This document shows positions 1-8,614 of a stretch of DNA of 64,000 nucleotides, piece after piece. Under the pieces are notes generated by a model, which had not been told where the DNA came from, made no database searches, and was given only the letters and a program-made list of their open reading frames with translations. Origin of the DNA: Herbiconiux aconitum (GTDB lineage: Bacteria > Actinomycetota > Actinomycetes > Actinomycetales > Microbacteriaceae); assembly GCF_024979235.1 (NCBI RefSeq), contig NZ_JANLCM010000002.1:1550001-1614000 (forward strand). Direction: 5' to 3'. Both the position numbers and the translations under genes were made by a program. Numbering within the stretch: position 1 is the first letter of the stretch; every line of letters begins with the position of its first letter.

Positions 1-27
1 GTCATCGCCTTCCTCCCCGCTTTTTGA
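1..27 (+). CDS. Possible 3' end of an upstream gene (partial)
   Basis: The first 27 bases read as an open frame of eight codons (VIAFLPAF) followed by TGA. A ribosome-binding site and the MFS start follow 24 bases later, which fits the tail of a preceding gene in the same operon. Eight codons are too few to identify a product, and chance is a real alternative. Confidence 0.3.
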   Translation, partial: VIAFLPAF

Positions 28-51
28 CCGATCCGACCGAGAGGTAAACCC

Positions 52-1521
52 ATGTCCGTCTCGAAGCACTCCGCACCGCGCACCGCCTCCCGGCGATGGT
101 GGATTCTCACCACCGTCGCGCTCGCCCAGCTCATGGTGGTGCTCGACTCCACGGTCGTGAACATCGCGCTCCCCGCGGCGCAGGCCGAGCTCGGCTTCTC
201 CGATGCCGACCGGCAATGGGTCATCACGGCATATTCGCTCGCGTTCGGCAGTCTGCTGCTGCTCGGTGGCCGCCTCTCCGACTTGATCGGCCGCAAGCGC
301 ACGTTCATCATCGGCCTCATCGGCTTCGCCGTGGCGTCGGCGGTCGGTGGCGCCGCGCCCGGCTTCGGCACCCTGGTCGCCGCCCGTGCCGTGCAGGGCG
401 CGTTCGCTGCCTTGCTCGCGCCGACCGCGTTGGCGGTGCTGACCACCACCTTCACCATCCCGAAGGAACGCGCGCGCGCGTTCGGTGTCTTCGGGGCGAT
501 CGCCGGAGCGGGTGGCGCCATCGGCCTTCTGCTCGGCGGGTTCTTGACCGAGTACTTCGACTGGCGCTGGAACCTCTACATCAACGTGTTCATCGCGATC
601 GCAGCGGTCATCGGTGGGGCGATCTTCGTGGTGAGTGTCACGCTCGACGGTCCGCGCCCGAAGCTCGACGTGCCGGGCACGATCCTCGCGGTCACCGCCC
701 TGTTCGCACTGGTGTACGGCCTGTCGAACGCCGAGACCGACGGGTGGGACTCCCCGTTGAGCTGGGGGATGCTCGTCGCCAGCGGCATCCTGCTGATCGC
801 CTTCGTGCTCTGGCAACGGCGGGCGTCGCATCCGCTGCTCCCGTTGGCGATCGTCGTCAACCGCAACCGCGGCGCCTCATTCAGTTCGGTGTTCATCTCG
901 GGCGCCGGCCTGTTCGGCGTCTTCCTCTTCGTCACCTTCTATCTCGAGAAATCACTCAACTACACACCCGTCCAGACCGGCGTGGCATTCTTGCCCATGA
1001 TCGCATCCCTGATCCTCGCCGCTCAGCTGTCGACGAACCTGCTGCTGCCCCGCCTCGGCCCGAAGATTCTGGTGCCGACGGGCATGATCCTGGCCACCAT
1101 CGGCATGATCTTGTTCACGCGGCTGACCCTGGAGAGCACCTATGCAGCCGATCTGCTGCCCGCCTTCATCATCCTGGGACTCGGCATCGGGTCGATCATG
1201 CCGGCTTCGATCCAGACCGCGACCCTCGGCATCGACGGCCACTTCGCGGGCGTGGGATCCGCCCTCGTGAACACCAGCCAGCAGGTGGGCGGGTCGATCG
1301 GCACGGCACTGCTGAACACGCTCGCCGCGACCGCGGCCGCCAACTACGTCGCGGGGCACCTGCCCGCGACGGAGCAGGTGATGGCCGACGCGGCGGTGGC
1401 CAGTTACGCCACCGCCTACTGGTGGGGGGCCGGGTTCTTCGCGTTCGGCGCCGTGCTCTCGGCCCTGCTCTTCCGCCGCCGTCAGCGCCCGGCAGCGCCG
1501 GCGCCGGTGGCTCAAACCTAG
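52..1521 (+). CDS. MFS drug-exporter family transporter (DHA2/EmrB-QacA type)
   Basis: A 489-residue integral membrane protein, about the usual length of 14-helix DHA2 transporters, which export drugs or metabolites by proton antiport. The N-terminal region has the helix-1 signature around residues 24-40 (LAQLMVVLDSTVVNIALP) and the MFS loop motif GGRLSDLIGRKR near residues 77-88. Hydrophobic segments continue to the C-terminus, which ends in a basic tail. The ATG is preceded by GAGAGG at suitable spacing. Two genes of probable D-amino-acid metabolism follow after a 159-bp gap, so an exported or imported amino-acid derivative is conceivable, but the substrate cannot be read from the sequence. 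Confidence 0.9.
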   Translation: MSVSKHSAPRTASRRWWILTTVALAQLMVVLDSTVVNIALPAAQAELGFSDADRQWVITAYSLAFGSLLLLGGRLSDLIGRKRTFIIGLIGFAVASAVGGAAPGFGTLVAARAVQGAFAALLAPTALAVLTTTFTIPKERARAFGVFGAIAGAGGAIGLLLGGFLTEYFDWRWNLYINVFIAIAAVIGGAIFVVSVTLDGPRPKLDVPGTILAVTALFALVYGLSNAETDGWDSPLSWGMLVASGILLIAFVLWQRRASHPLLPLAIVVNRNRGASFSSVFISGAGLFGVFLFVTFYLEKSLNYTPVQTGVAFLPMIASLILAAQLSTNLLLPRLGPKILVPTGMILATIGMILFTRLTLESTYAADLLPAFIILGLGIGSIMPASIQTATLGIDGHFAGVGSALVNTSQQVGGSIGTALLNTLAATAAANYVAGHLPATEQVMADAAVASYATAYWWGAGFFAFGAVLSALLFRRRQRPAAPAPVAQT

Positions 1522-1649
1522 ATCACGAACACCGCCAGCACCCTTACCGAGCTTCGGCTGCTATGGTTCGCCTACCGGCACCCGCCGGAATCAGGGAAGA
1601 CTTCTCGTTGACCGTTGGGCCGTCCGGCCCCGCCACGATGCCGTCGCCT

Positions 1650-1668
1650 CCTCTGAATTATTCAGAGG
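1650..1668. promoter_or_regulatory. Perfect inverted repeat upstream of the DUF1611 gene
   Basis: CCTCTGAA and TTCAGAGG are perfect 8-bp arms around TTA. The right arm contains AGAGG, the only Shine-Dalgarno-like sequence before the TTG start at 1681. It could be an operator dyad or an RNA hairpin that masks the ribosome-binding site. The rest of the 1522-1680 gap shows nothing else I can support. Confidence 0.5.
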
Positions 1669-1680
1669 AATGTCACGCTC

Positions 1681-2823
1681 TTGTCTGCCCCCCGTTCTGC
1701 TTCATCCGATTCCGAATCGCCCCTGACCGCCCTGCCCCTCGGCACGACCGCCGTGGTCTACTGCGAAGGCCAGTTCGGCGAGCAAGACGGCAAGACCGCC
1801 AACGGTCTGGTGCGCCACTCCGAGAAGTACGAGGTGCTCAGCGTCATCGACAGCCGGCACGCCGGTGTCGACGCCGGGCTCTTCCTCGACGGCACGACCA
1901 ACGGCATCCCGGTGCTCGCGACCCTGGCCGACGCCATCGGGCACGCCGGCGGTGTGCCCGACTATCTCATCTGCGGCGTGGCTCCTGCCGACGGACTGCT
2001 CTCCGCCGATCAACGCGTCGTGCTGCTCGATGGCATCTCGCGCGGGATGCACATCATCAACGGGCTGCACGAGTTCTTGAACGACGACGCCGAGTTCGTG
2101 GCCGCCGCCCTACGGGCCGAGGTCACGATCACCGACGTGCGGCGCCCGAAGGACACGAAGCACTTGCACCTCTTCTCGGGCCGCATCTTCGACGTGACCT
2201 GCCCCCGCATTGCCGTGCTCGGCACCGACGGCGCCATCGGCAAGCGCACCACGGCCACATTGCTCGTGCAGGCCCTGAACGCCGCCGGCATCAAGGCCGT
2301 GCTGGTGGGCACCGGGCAGACCACCATCATCCAGGGCGGGAAATACGGCGTGGCCCTCGATGCCCTGGTTCCGCAATTCTGCTCCGGCGAGGTCGAGAAC
2401 CAGGTCGTGGCGGCGTTCGAAGGCGAAGACCCCGACGTCATCGTCGTGGAAGGCCAGGGCGCGCTCAGTCACCCCGCCTACATCACCTCCGCGCATATCC
2501 TGCGGGGAAGCCAGCCGGCGGGCGTGATCGTGCAGCATGCTCCGAAGCGCAGGGTGCTCGGAGACTTCCCGATGGTCGCAATGCCGACCGTGGCCAGCGA
2601 GATCGCACTGATCGAGGCTTTCGCCGACACCCGGGTGATCGGCGTCACCATCAACCACGAGCTCATGACCGATGACGAGATCGGTGCGGTGATCGACGAC
2701 TACGAACTCGACCTCGGCCTCCCGGTGACCGACCCGCTCACCCGCCCGCTCGACAGGCTGGTGGACATGGTGCTGCGGGCATTCCCGGCGCTGGAGGTGC
2801 CGCTCGCCTCGAGCGTGCGGTGA
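1681..2823 (+). CDS. DUF1611 family P-loop protein (DgcN-like)
   Basis: A 380-residue soluble protein with the two-domain layout of the DUF1611 family: an N-terminal Rossmann-like part (residues 20-150) and a C-terminal P-loop domain whose Walker A motif GTDGAIGKRT lies at residues 181-190. Some family members (DgcN) are reported as D-glutamate N-acetyltransferases in a D-glutamate catabolic route. Many others are uncharacterised and annotated as epimerase-like. The TTG start is the only reasonable one, placed after an AGAGGA that lies in a hairpin. The stop overlaps the next gene's GTG by four bases (GTGA), so the two are translationally coupled. The racemase-like partner supports a role with a D-amino acid, but the exact substrate is inference. 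Confidence 0.8.
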   Translation: MSAPRSASSDSESPLTALPLGTTAVVYCEGQFGEQDGKTANGLVRHSEKYEVLSVIDSRHAGVDAGLFLDGTTNGIPVLATLADAIGHAGGVPDYLICGVAPADGLLSADQRVVLLDGISRGMHIINGLHEFLNDDAEFVAAALRAEVTITDVRRPKDTKHLHLFSGRIFDVTCPRIAVLGTDGAIGKRTTATLLVQALNAAGIKAVLVGTGQTTIIQGGKYGVALDALVPQFCSGEVENQVVAAFEGEDPDVIVVEGQGALSHPAYITSAHILRGSQPAGVIVQHAPKRRVLGDFPMVAMPTVASEIALIEAFADTRVIGVTINHELMTDDEIGAVIDDYELDLGLPVTDPLTRPLDRLVDMVLRAFPALEVPLASSVR

Positions 2824-3881
2824 CCGCCCCGCGGCTCGACATCGATCTCGACGCGATCGCGTCCAACACCCGCACGCTCGTCGACCGGCTCGTTCCGGCC
2901 GGCATCCGCGTCACCGGCGTCTCCAAGGCCGTGCGAGGGTTGCCGGCGGTCGCCGAGGCAATGCTGCGCGGTGGGGCCTCCGGCCTCGGCGACTCCCGTG
3001 TGGAGAATCTGGAGCGATTGCGGCGCGGGGGCGTCGCCCTGCCGCTCACGCTGATCCGATCGCCGATGCTCGGCCAGGTCGATCGGGCGATCCGGGTGTC
3101 CGACACCAGTCTGAACACCGAGCCGGTCGTTCTCGACGCGCTCTCGGCCGCCTCGCTCCGCAACGGCTCCACCCACGCCGTCGTGCTGATGGTGGAGCTC
3201 GGCGACCTGCGCGAGGGCATCGCTGCCGAGGATGTGGTGGCGGCCGCGCAATCCGTGGAACGACGGCCCGGCCTCACCCTCGCGGGCCTCGGCACCAACC
3301 TGGCCTGCCACAGCGGCGTCGTGCCCGACCAGCGGAAGATGGATGAGCTCTCCCGCCTCGTCGACGCCGTCGAAGCGGTGTGCGGCGCAACACTGTCGGT
3401 CGTCTCCGGTGGCAACTCCGCCAACCTCGATTGGGCGCTCGCGTCCGACGACGTCGGCCGGATCGATGAACTGCGTCTCGGCGAATCGATCCTGCTCGGA
3501 ACCGAGCCGCTGAATCGGCGCCCGATCGACGGGCTCCGCTCCGATGCGTTCACGCTGGTGGGCGAGGTGATCGAGGCCAAGACGAAGCCGGCGCAGCCGT
3601 GGGGCGAGATCGCGCAGGCATCCTTCGGTCACCGACCGCCCCGGCGCCGCAGCGGAACGATCCGTCAGGCCATCGTCGCGCTCGGGCGTCAGGACGCCGA
3701 TCCCGACGGCCTCGTGCCGCCGCCCGGCATCACGATCCTCGGCATGAGCAGCGATCATCTGATCGTCGATGTGGGAGACCACGACGTCTCGGTCGGCGAC
3801 GAGCTCTCCTTCGGGCTCGACTACAGCGCCCTGATGCGGGCGGCCACCTCTCCTTTCGTCACGACGTCGATCCGCAGGTGA
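2820..3881 (+). CDS. Alanine/ornithine racemase-family PLP enzyme
   Basis: A 353-residue fold-type III PLP protein. The probable PLP lysine is K36 in the segment GVSKAVRG at the end of the first strand of the barrel, followed by the family segment GDSRVENLERLR. Length and start (LDIDLDAIASN) match the alanine/ornithine racemase subfamily better than classical Alr. The family interconverts L and D forms of small or basic amino acids. The GTG start overlaps the upstream stop (GTGA). With the DUF1611 gene it probably forms a D-amino-acid handling pair: the racemase makes or removes the D-form and the partner modifies it. Substrate not determinable. Confidence 0.8.
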   Translation: MTAPRLDIDLDAIASNTRTLVDRLVPAGIRVTGVSKAVRGLPAVAEAMLRGGASGLGDSRVENLERLRRGGVALPLTLIRSPMLGQVDRAIRVSDTSLNTEPVVLDALSAASLRNGSTHAVVLMVELGDLREGIAAEDVVAAAQSVERRPGLTLAGLGTNLACHSGVVPDQRKMDELSRLVDAVEAVCGATLSVVSGGNSANLDWALASDDVGRIDELRLGESILLGTEPLNRRPIDGLRSDAFTLVGEVIEAKTKPAQPWGEIAQASFGHRPPRRRSGTIRQAIVALGRQDADPDGLVPPPGITILGMSSDHLIVDVGDHDVSVGDELSFGLDYSALMRAATSPFVTTSIRR

Positions 3882-3888
3882 GGTCGGG

Positions 3889-3917
3889 TAGACCAGGACT
3901 CCACGCTGCCGTATCTT
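3889..3917 (+). promoter_or_regulatory. Candidate promoter of a leaderless gene
   Basis: TAGACC (3889-3894) and TATCTT (3912-3917) are separated by 17 bp. The ATG at 3925 lies seven bases after the -10 hexamer, so the transcript would start at or next to the start codon. No Shine-Dalgarno sequence precedes that ATG, which agrees with leaderless translation as is common in actinobacteria. Confidence 0.45.
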
Positions 3918-3924
3918 GAAGCGC

Positions 3925-4146
3925 ATGAATCACGAGGTGCTCGCCGAGGCTGACCGGATCGTCGCCACCTTGTCGCCCGGCCGACGCGAAGCGACGCGCG
4001 AGATCGTCGTGAACGCGCTGCACCGGGGCTACCTCGATGACAACGCCCGACGATTCCTCATCGCCGCCACGAAGAGCACCTTCCTGGCCGACGTGCTGAC
4101 CGAAGCTCTCTCCGAGAGCCTTGCCCCGCCGGAGGCCGATGGATAG
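3925..4146 (+). CDS. Small hypothetical protein
   Basis: A 73-residue acidic, helical protein starting MNHEVLAEADRIVATL, with no membrane segment and no motif I recognise. A TTG at 3916 would add three residues, but the ATG at 3925 fits the promoter position better. It follows the racemase by 43 bases but appears to have its own promoter. The codon pattern (strong G/C third positions) supports a real gene. Function unknown. Confidence 0.65.
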   Translation: MNHEVLAEADRIVATLSPGRREATREIVVNALHRGYLDDNARRFLIAATKSTFLADVLTEALSESLAPPEADG

Positions 4147-4179
4147 CCGGGCTCCTGGCGCGCCTTCTCCACGGGGCCT

Positions 4180-4524
4180 CTAAGGGGCGGAGGTGGTCTT
4201 CGCGAGGATGTCGGCCAGGAACGGGTAGTCGACGTCCTGCCCATCGGTCAGGGTGGCAGCCTTGCGCTCGCCGTTGCCCAGGGAACGAAGCACGCCCTTG
4301 ACCTCCGGAACCTCCTGAGCGTTGAACACCATGAAGTTCACCTTGTCCTTGGCCACGGCGATGACTGCTGCATACTCCCCGTTCTTCAGGAAGTGCGGCT
4401 TGCCGTACTGGAAGCTCTCCTCGACATCCGGAATCGTCGTGTGCACCATCGTGCGCAGTTCTCGGCACACGACGGCCTGCCACGGCTCCACCTTCTCGAT
4501 GTACTGGCTGATCTTGTCGTCCAC
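4180..4524 (-). CDS. DUF1801 family protein
   Basis: A 114-residue soluble protein beginning MDDKISQYIEKVEPWQAVV. It has the DUF1801 (YdhG-like) pattern: a helical start, then a segment around residues 33-46 (PDVEESFQYGKPHF) and an aromatic/basic core. The family has a small alpha/beta fold and no established activity. Length is typical. It is transcribed divergently from the gene at 4756 across a 231-bp region carrying two long palindromes, so it may be regulated from there. Confidence 0.8.
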   Translation of the reverse strand: MDDKISQYIEKVEPWQAVVCRELRTMVHTTIPDVEESFQYGKPHFLKNGEYAAVIAVAKDKVNFMVFNAQEVPEVKGVLRSLGNGERKAATLTDGQDVDYPFLADILAKTTSAP

Positions 4525-4625
4525 GTTGGTCCCCCTCCGACTACCCGTGTGGGAATCATCTCGCAGCGTGGCGTCGAAGCCAATCGATCCGGCATGCTAA
4601 TCCGGCGACGACCTCGAAACCAACG

Positions 4626-4654
4626 ACTCCATGTGAGACTGTCTTACATGGAGT
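4626..4654. promoter_or_regulatory. Near-perfect 29-bp palindrome, likely repressor operator
   Basis: The left half ACTCCATGTGAGAC and right half GTCTTACATGGAGT flank a single central T. Thirteen of fourteen position pairs are complementary. Length and symmetry are typical of TetR-type operators. It lies 102 bp upstream of the DUF1801 start and 102 bp upstream of the 4756 start, so it could control either. No TetR gene is adjacent. Confidence 0.6.
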
Positions 4655-4703
4655 GTTGGGGGGATTAAATCCGCCAATCCAGGTGAACTCACCCTAGTGA
4701 CGT

Positions 4704-4750
4704 GAAGTAAATGGTGCTAACTTAAGGCTGAAGTTAGACCTGATTACTTC
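4704..4750. promoter_or_regulatory. Nested double dyad directly upstream of the 4756 gene
   Basis: Two concentric inverted repeats share one centre. The outer arms are GAAGTAA (4704-4710) and TTACTTC (4744-4750). The inner arms are CTAACTT (4717-4723) and AAGTTAG (4731-4737). The gaps are equal (6 bp on both sides) and the loop is 7 bp. The block ends five bases before the ATG at 4756. It could be a double operator or a 5' leader structure. Confidence 0.5.
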
Positions 4751-4755
4751 TACGA

Positions 4756-5421
4756 ATGTCCACGAGAGGGTTCGATGTGTTCAACTCCCCTAGCACCTCC
4801 GACTTCCAGCCCCGCGGCGCGAGGAGCCATATCGCGGTGACGCCGGTCGACGGCACCGACCGGCCGCTCCAGTGGATCATCCGGGTGACCCGCGAACCCG
4901 ACGGGCATCGGATCGGAGATCGCTTCCACTTCGGCGACGTCCTGGTCTTCGACGAAGATGCCGGGGAATCGACCGAAGACGACCGCCCGCTTGAACGCCC
5001 GTACTCGGCGGTCACCTTCGCAGGCCGGGGCACCTGCGATGTCGATGGCCACGGGAGGGTCGAGCTGTTCACCCATCACGACCACGACTCCCTCCGCGTC
5101 GTGGTCGGACTTGACTTCGCCGAGACGAACGAGGGGCCGCACGGGCCTCCCCGGGCCGCCATCGCCGTCGCACGGTTCTGCACAGGAGTGTTCGCCGAAC
5201 CCGTCGGCGAGGTGAGGGCGGCCGCGGCGGCCTTCGAACTGCGAGCGAGAGCGGAATCCCTGTTTCCCCACCTGCACGACGAAACCCCGGTCGATTGCGA
5301 CCAGGTGGCACGCATCCTCAGGACCACGACGATCGAACTGCTGATGTCATTCCGCACGACCGGTGCCGACTTCGGGGAATCGGTTCGCGCGCGCCAGCTG
5401 AGCCGCGTCGCCAGCCGGTAG
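4756..5421 (+). CDS. Hypothetical protein
   Basis: A 221-residue protein that I do not recognise. It starts MSTRGFDVFNSPSTSDFQP and has a beta-rich, charged first half and a more helical C-terminal third (residues 150-221), without membrane segments or a signal peptide. The start lies just after a nested dyad and has no clear Shine-Dalgarno sequence, so the true start could differ. It is followed after 35 bases by a DUF1330 gene in the same direction, probably co-transcribed. Its codon usage is like that of neighbouring genes. Confidence 0.6.
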   Translation: MSTRGFDVFNSPSTSDFQPRGARSHIAVTPVDGTDRPLQWIIRVTREPDGHRIGDRFHFGDVLVFDEDAGESTEDDRPLERPYSAVTFAGRGTCDVDGHGRVELFTHHDHDSLRVVVGLDFAETNEGPHGPPRAAIAVARFCTGVFAEPVGEVRAAAAAFELRARAESLFPHLHDETPVDCDQVARILRTTTIELLMSFRTTGADFGESVRARQLSRVASR

Positions 5422-5456
5422 TCGCGGGAAATCAAGCCAACGAAAGGATCGACACC

Positions 5457-5816
5457 ATGCCGACGTATCTCATCAATCATCTCCGAATCCCTGCCGATGT
5501 TCCGAACGACGACGGTCTGAGCTACCTCGAACAGGTCGAAGCGACGGTGGCGCCGTTCGGGGGCACGTGGCTCGCCCAGGGCGCCCCCGACGTCGTCGTG
5601 GAGGGCGCCTGGCCGGGCTCGGTGGTGCTCATGGAGTTCCCCGATCGCGCGGCCGCCGAGAATTGGTATCACTCCGATGCCTACCAAAAGATCGTCCATC
5701 TCCGTGTCGGAAGCTCGATCGCCGACCTCGTCCTCATCGACAGCCTGCCCGAAGGCTTCACCGTCAAGGGCTTCGCCGGTGAGGTTCGGGCCGCAATCGC
5801 GGCCGCCGGAGCCTGA
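5457..5816 (+). CDS. DUF1330 domain-containing protein
   Basis: A 119-residue protein with the DUF1330 ferredoxin-like fold pattern: PTYLINHLRIP at the start, a central GTWLAQG strand, and VVLMEFPDRAAAENWYHSDAYQK around residues 56-78, which is the family hallmark. The family includes dimeric alpha/beta-barrel proteins with no firmly assigned reaction. The start is the ATG after GAAAGGA. An upstream in-frame start exists but would overlap the previous gene by 127 bases. Probably in an operon with the gene at 4756. Confidence 0.8.
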   Translation: MPTYLINHLRIPADVPNDDGLSYLEQVEATVAPFGGTWLAQGAPDVVVEGAWPGSVVLMEFPDRAAAENWYHSDAYQKIVHLRVGSSIADLVLIDSLPEGFTVKGFAGEVRAAIAAAGA

Positions 5817-5849
5817 TCCGGGCGGCGATCGCGACGTCGAGGGCTCGCT

Positions 5850-8552
5850 TCACTGATCGTGTGACTGCAACGCATCCCGCAGTGCCGCTCGGCTGGAGAT
5901 GCCGAGCTTCGGGAACACCCGGTACAGGTGCCGACTCACCGTCCGTGGGGAGAGGAAGAGCTGCTCCGCGATCTCCCTGTTACTCAGTCCCTGGGCGGCG
6001 AGCGCAGCCACCGCTTGTTCCGGAGCCGTCAGAACGGTCGCGTCGATGGCCGACCCGGCGCGTCCCGCGCGAAGTTCATCACGGGCACGATCGACCCACG
6101 GCCTCGCGCCGAGACCCTCGAAGGTGCTGAGTGCGGCACGGAGGTGGTCTCGCGCCTCCTCCGACTGCTTCACCGAGCGGAGGTGCGTGCCGTAGGCGAG
6201 GTGCACCCGCGCGGTGTCGAACGGAAACCGGATCGTCGTGGGATCGCCGAGGGCGCGCTCGAAGAAGTCGTTCCCATCCGGGTCGGTGACGAGGCCCCGT
6301 GCCGCAGAGGCGAGAATCGCGAGCCGCGGAGAGAGTCCGGCGAAATCCTCCCGCTCCATGGCGGTCAGATGAGCACGGGCGTCGGGGAGCCGCCCGAGCT
6401 TCATGGCTGCCTCCACGAGATCGAACGCCCACCAGATCGATTGGGGCACGTACCGCGGGAACGTTCCCGGAGCCCCCGTGGTGGTGCACAACCGGTAGGC
6501 CTCTTCCCAGTCTCCACGGCCCGACGCATCGAACTCCCGGATGTGCACGCCGAATCGCAGCAGCCCGGCAGCACCCAGCCGTCGTCCCATCTCATCGAGA
6601 TGCCCGGCCGAGCGCTCGCAGCCTTCTGCATCTCCCCGACCGGCGCTGAGCAGGCCACCGACGTAATGCAAGACGATGCGCTCGAACCCGGGTGGGTCGT
6701 CCTCCACGGCCCGCGCCTCGCCGACGAGGCTCGCCGCGTCATCCCAGCTGCCCGCCTGGAATTCGCGGAGCGCGAGGATCGCGAGCGACCGGAGCGACCG
6801 CTGCGAGTGCCCGTTGCGTCGGCCTTCCGCGACCTGCCGGGCTGCCGGCGGCACCCCGAGGTCGAGTGCATCCATGAAGATCGCCGCAGTGGTGGCCCGC
6901 AGAACCTGCGCAGACTCGTGCTGGTCGGATTTCATCAGCATGGACGTGATGTCGTCGCGTTGCGCACCCGTCATCCGCAGGGTGTCGGCGAAGGCGATGC
7001 TCAGCGTCTGCAACGGCTCAGGCGCCGTCGGGCGAAGGCGGTCGAGCGCCGAGAAGTAGCTGTCCCATTCGCGCTCGTCTCCAACGGCCCACAGCAGGTC
7101 GAGCCACGCGCCGAGAGCGTCGATCAACTCTCCGTCGCCCGCGTGCCAGCCGTGCTCGCCGGACTCCACGGCGTGCCGGATGATGTGAGAGGCGCGGGTG
7201 ACAGTCAGGCCGCCCGTCAGACCGGCGTGTGCTGTCGCCACGGCGGCATACAACGATCCTGGGCCGTGGGCCAGTTCGTCGGTGAGCTCCTCGAGCCGGC
7301 TGCTGCGCATCTCGTGGTCGCCTTCGGAGCCGACCGCCGAGAAGGCGGACAGAGCGAGCCGACGACGGCGCTGACCCGCACGCGGGCTGAGACGCGCGGC
7401 GCGCTCGAAGTCGGATGCCGCCGCATCCAGGTCGCCACGGTAGGCAGACGCACGGGCTGAGCTCTCGAGAAGGCCCGCCACTCGCTCGTCGGCCCCGGAG
7501 GTCGCCTCGGCGAGGTGGTACGCCCGCTCGCGAAGAGGAATGCGCTCGTCTACCGTGAAAGCGAGGTGCGATCGACGGATGCGCTCCCTGCTTCCCGATC
7601 GCAGGAGCACGACCGGGGTCAGCGGGTGGGTGAAGGACACCACTCTTGTGCGCGCGTCCACCACGACGATCCCGGCGTGCTCCGCAGGCTGCAATGCCGC
7701 GACCTCGAGACCCGCCGCCCGGAGAGCGGCGAGGTCGGTGTCGCGGGCCACAGCCACGAGCAGAAGCGCGTCCTGGGTCGCCGCGGGCAGCGCTTCGACG
7801 GAATGCAGGAAGGGCGCGGCGGCCGACGAGATCTCTGCGAGCGCCGGCCGTTCTGTCGGCTCCCACCCGATTCGTGCGAAGCGCACGAGCTCCGCGATCG
7901 CCAGGGGGTTCCCTCCACCCCGACGAGCGATCTCCTGTCGCTCACGGTGCGGCAGGTGCGGTGCGAGATTCCCGACCAGACGGGCAGAGGCGACATCGTC
8001 GAGCCTTCCGAGGCGGAGCTCGCGGAGCCCGGAACTCCGATCGTCGTTCGTGACCCGCGCGGAGACGAGAATCACGCCGACGCGACTGTCGCGGAGTCGG
8101 CGGGCGACGAAGGACAGCGCGGCGGCGCTCGCGGCGTCCAGCTGCTCGGTGTCGTCACCCACGATCAGGAGGGGCTGCCGAGTGGCCGAGCGGTCGAGCA
8201 GGCGCAGAACCGCCGTGTACAGCACGAGCGGATTGTCCACGCCAGGCCTCCGTGAGTGGAAGGCGGATGTCAGTGCGGCGCGATGCTGCTCGGACACCTC
8301 GGCCGGCTCCGTCAGGAGCGGATGAAGCAGCTCGTTCAGCGCGGCGTAGGGTGTGTCGCCGTCCGCGGCGCCGCTCGGCATCGTCAGCACCCTGATGCCC
8401 GTCCGGGATGCGATCAGCGACGCCTCCTGAACGAGCCGGGACTTGCCGATCCCCTTCTCGCCGATGATGTGGATGGCCGACCCGTGACGTGGGATCTCGG
8501 ACAGAAAGTCCGAAAGGACGGCGAGTTCGTGCTGTCGGGCGATGAACGGCAT
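5850..8552 (-). CDS. LuxR-family transcriptional regulator with AAA ATPase domain (LAL type)
   Basis: A 900-residue regulator. It has an N-terminal STAND/AAA domain with Walker A GEKGIGKS (residues 31-38) and a Walker B-like IVGDDTEQLD near 120-130, a long helical TPR-like middle, and a C-terminal LuxR helix-turn-helix (about 843-895) with GLSNREIAEQLFLSPRTVSRHL. LAL proteins usually activate pathway genes on binding an inducer and ATP. A GATAAT -10 box lies at 8576-8581 and a palindrome at 8615-8630 before the divergent SDR gene. It resembles the regulator at 12189 more than the one at 9487, sharing VFPKLGI and ALRDAL at the C-terminus, which suggests a local duplication. Ends convergently with the DUF1330 gene. 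Confidence 0.9.
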   Translation of the reverse strand: MPFIARQHELAVLSDFLSEIPRHGSAIHIIGEKGIGKSRLVQEASLIASRTGIRVLTMPSGAADGDTPYAALNELLHPLLTEPAEVSEQHRAALTSAFHSRRPGVDNPLVLYTAVLRLLDRSATRQPLLIVGDDTEQLDAASAAALSFVARRLRDSRVGVILVSARVTNDDRSSGLRELRLGRLDDVASARLVGNLAPHLPHRERQEIARRGGGNPLAIAELVRFARIGWEPTERPALAEISSAAAPFLHSVEALPAATQDALLLVAVARDTDLAALRAAGLEVAALQPAEHAGIVVVDARTRVVSFTHPLTPVVLLRSGSRERIRRSHLAFTVDERIPLRERAYHLAEATSGADERVAGLLESSARASAYRGDLDAAASDFERAARLSPRAGQRRRRLALSAFSAVGSEGDHEMRSSRLEELTDELAHGPGSLYAAVATAHAGLTGGLTVTRASHIIRHAVESGEHGWHAGDGELIDALGAWLDLLWAVGDEREWDSYFSALDRLRPTAPEPLQTLSIAFADTLRMTGAQRDDITSMLMKSDQHESAQVLRATTAAIFMDALDLGVPPAARQVAEGRRNGHSQRSLRSLAILALREFQAGSWDDAASLVGEARAVEDDPPGFERIVLHYVGGLLSAGRGDAEGCERSAGHLDEMGRRLGAAGLLRFGVHIREFDASGRGDWEEAYRLCTTTGAPGTFPRYVPQSIWWAFDLVEAAMKLGRLPDARAHLTAMEREDFAGLSPRLAILASAARGLVTDPDGNDFFERALGDPTTIRFPFDTARVHLAYGTHLRSVKQSEEARDHLRAALSTFEGLGARPWVDRARDELRAGRAGSAIDATVLTAPEQAVAALAAQGLSNREIAEQLFLSPRTVSRHLYRVFPKLGISSRAALRDALQSHDQ

Positions 8553-8614
8553 GCCGGCTCCCTTCGATGCTTGAAATTATCGCCGCAGCGACGTGAAAAG
8601 TCCCCTCCGGAGAT

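Noticed and set aside
96..2675. An 859-codon plus-strand frame across the MFS and DUF1611 genes
   Set aside because: It is an out-of-frame shadow rich in Arg, His and Pro, as expected in high-GC DNA; the two overlapped genes have clear domains.
2700..3926. A 408-codon minus-strand frame opposite the racemase
   Set aside because: Low-complexity composition and full overlap with a recognisable enzyme.
5928..7460. A 510-codon plus-strand frame opposite the first LAL regulator
   Set aside because: Shadow of the regulator; no motif and an Arg/Pro/Glu-rich composition.
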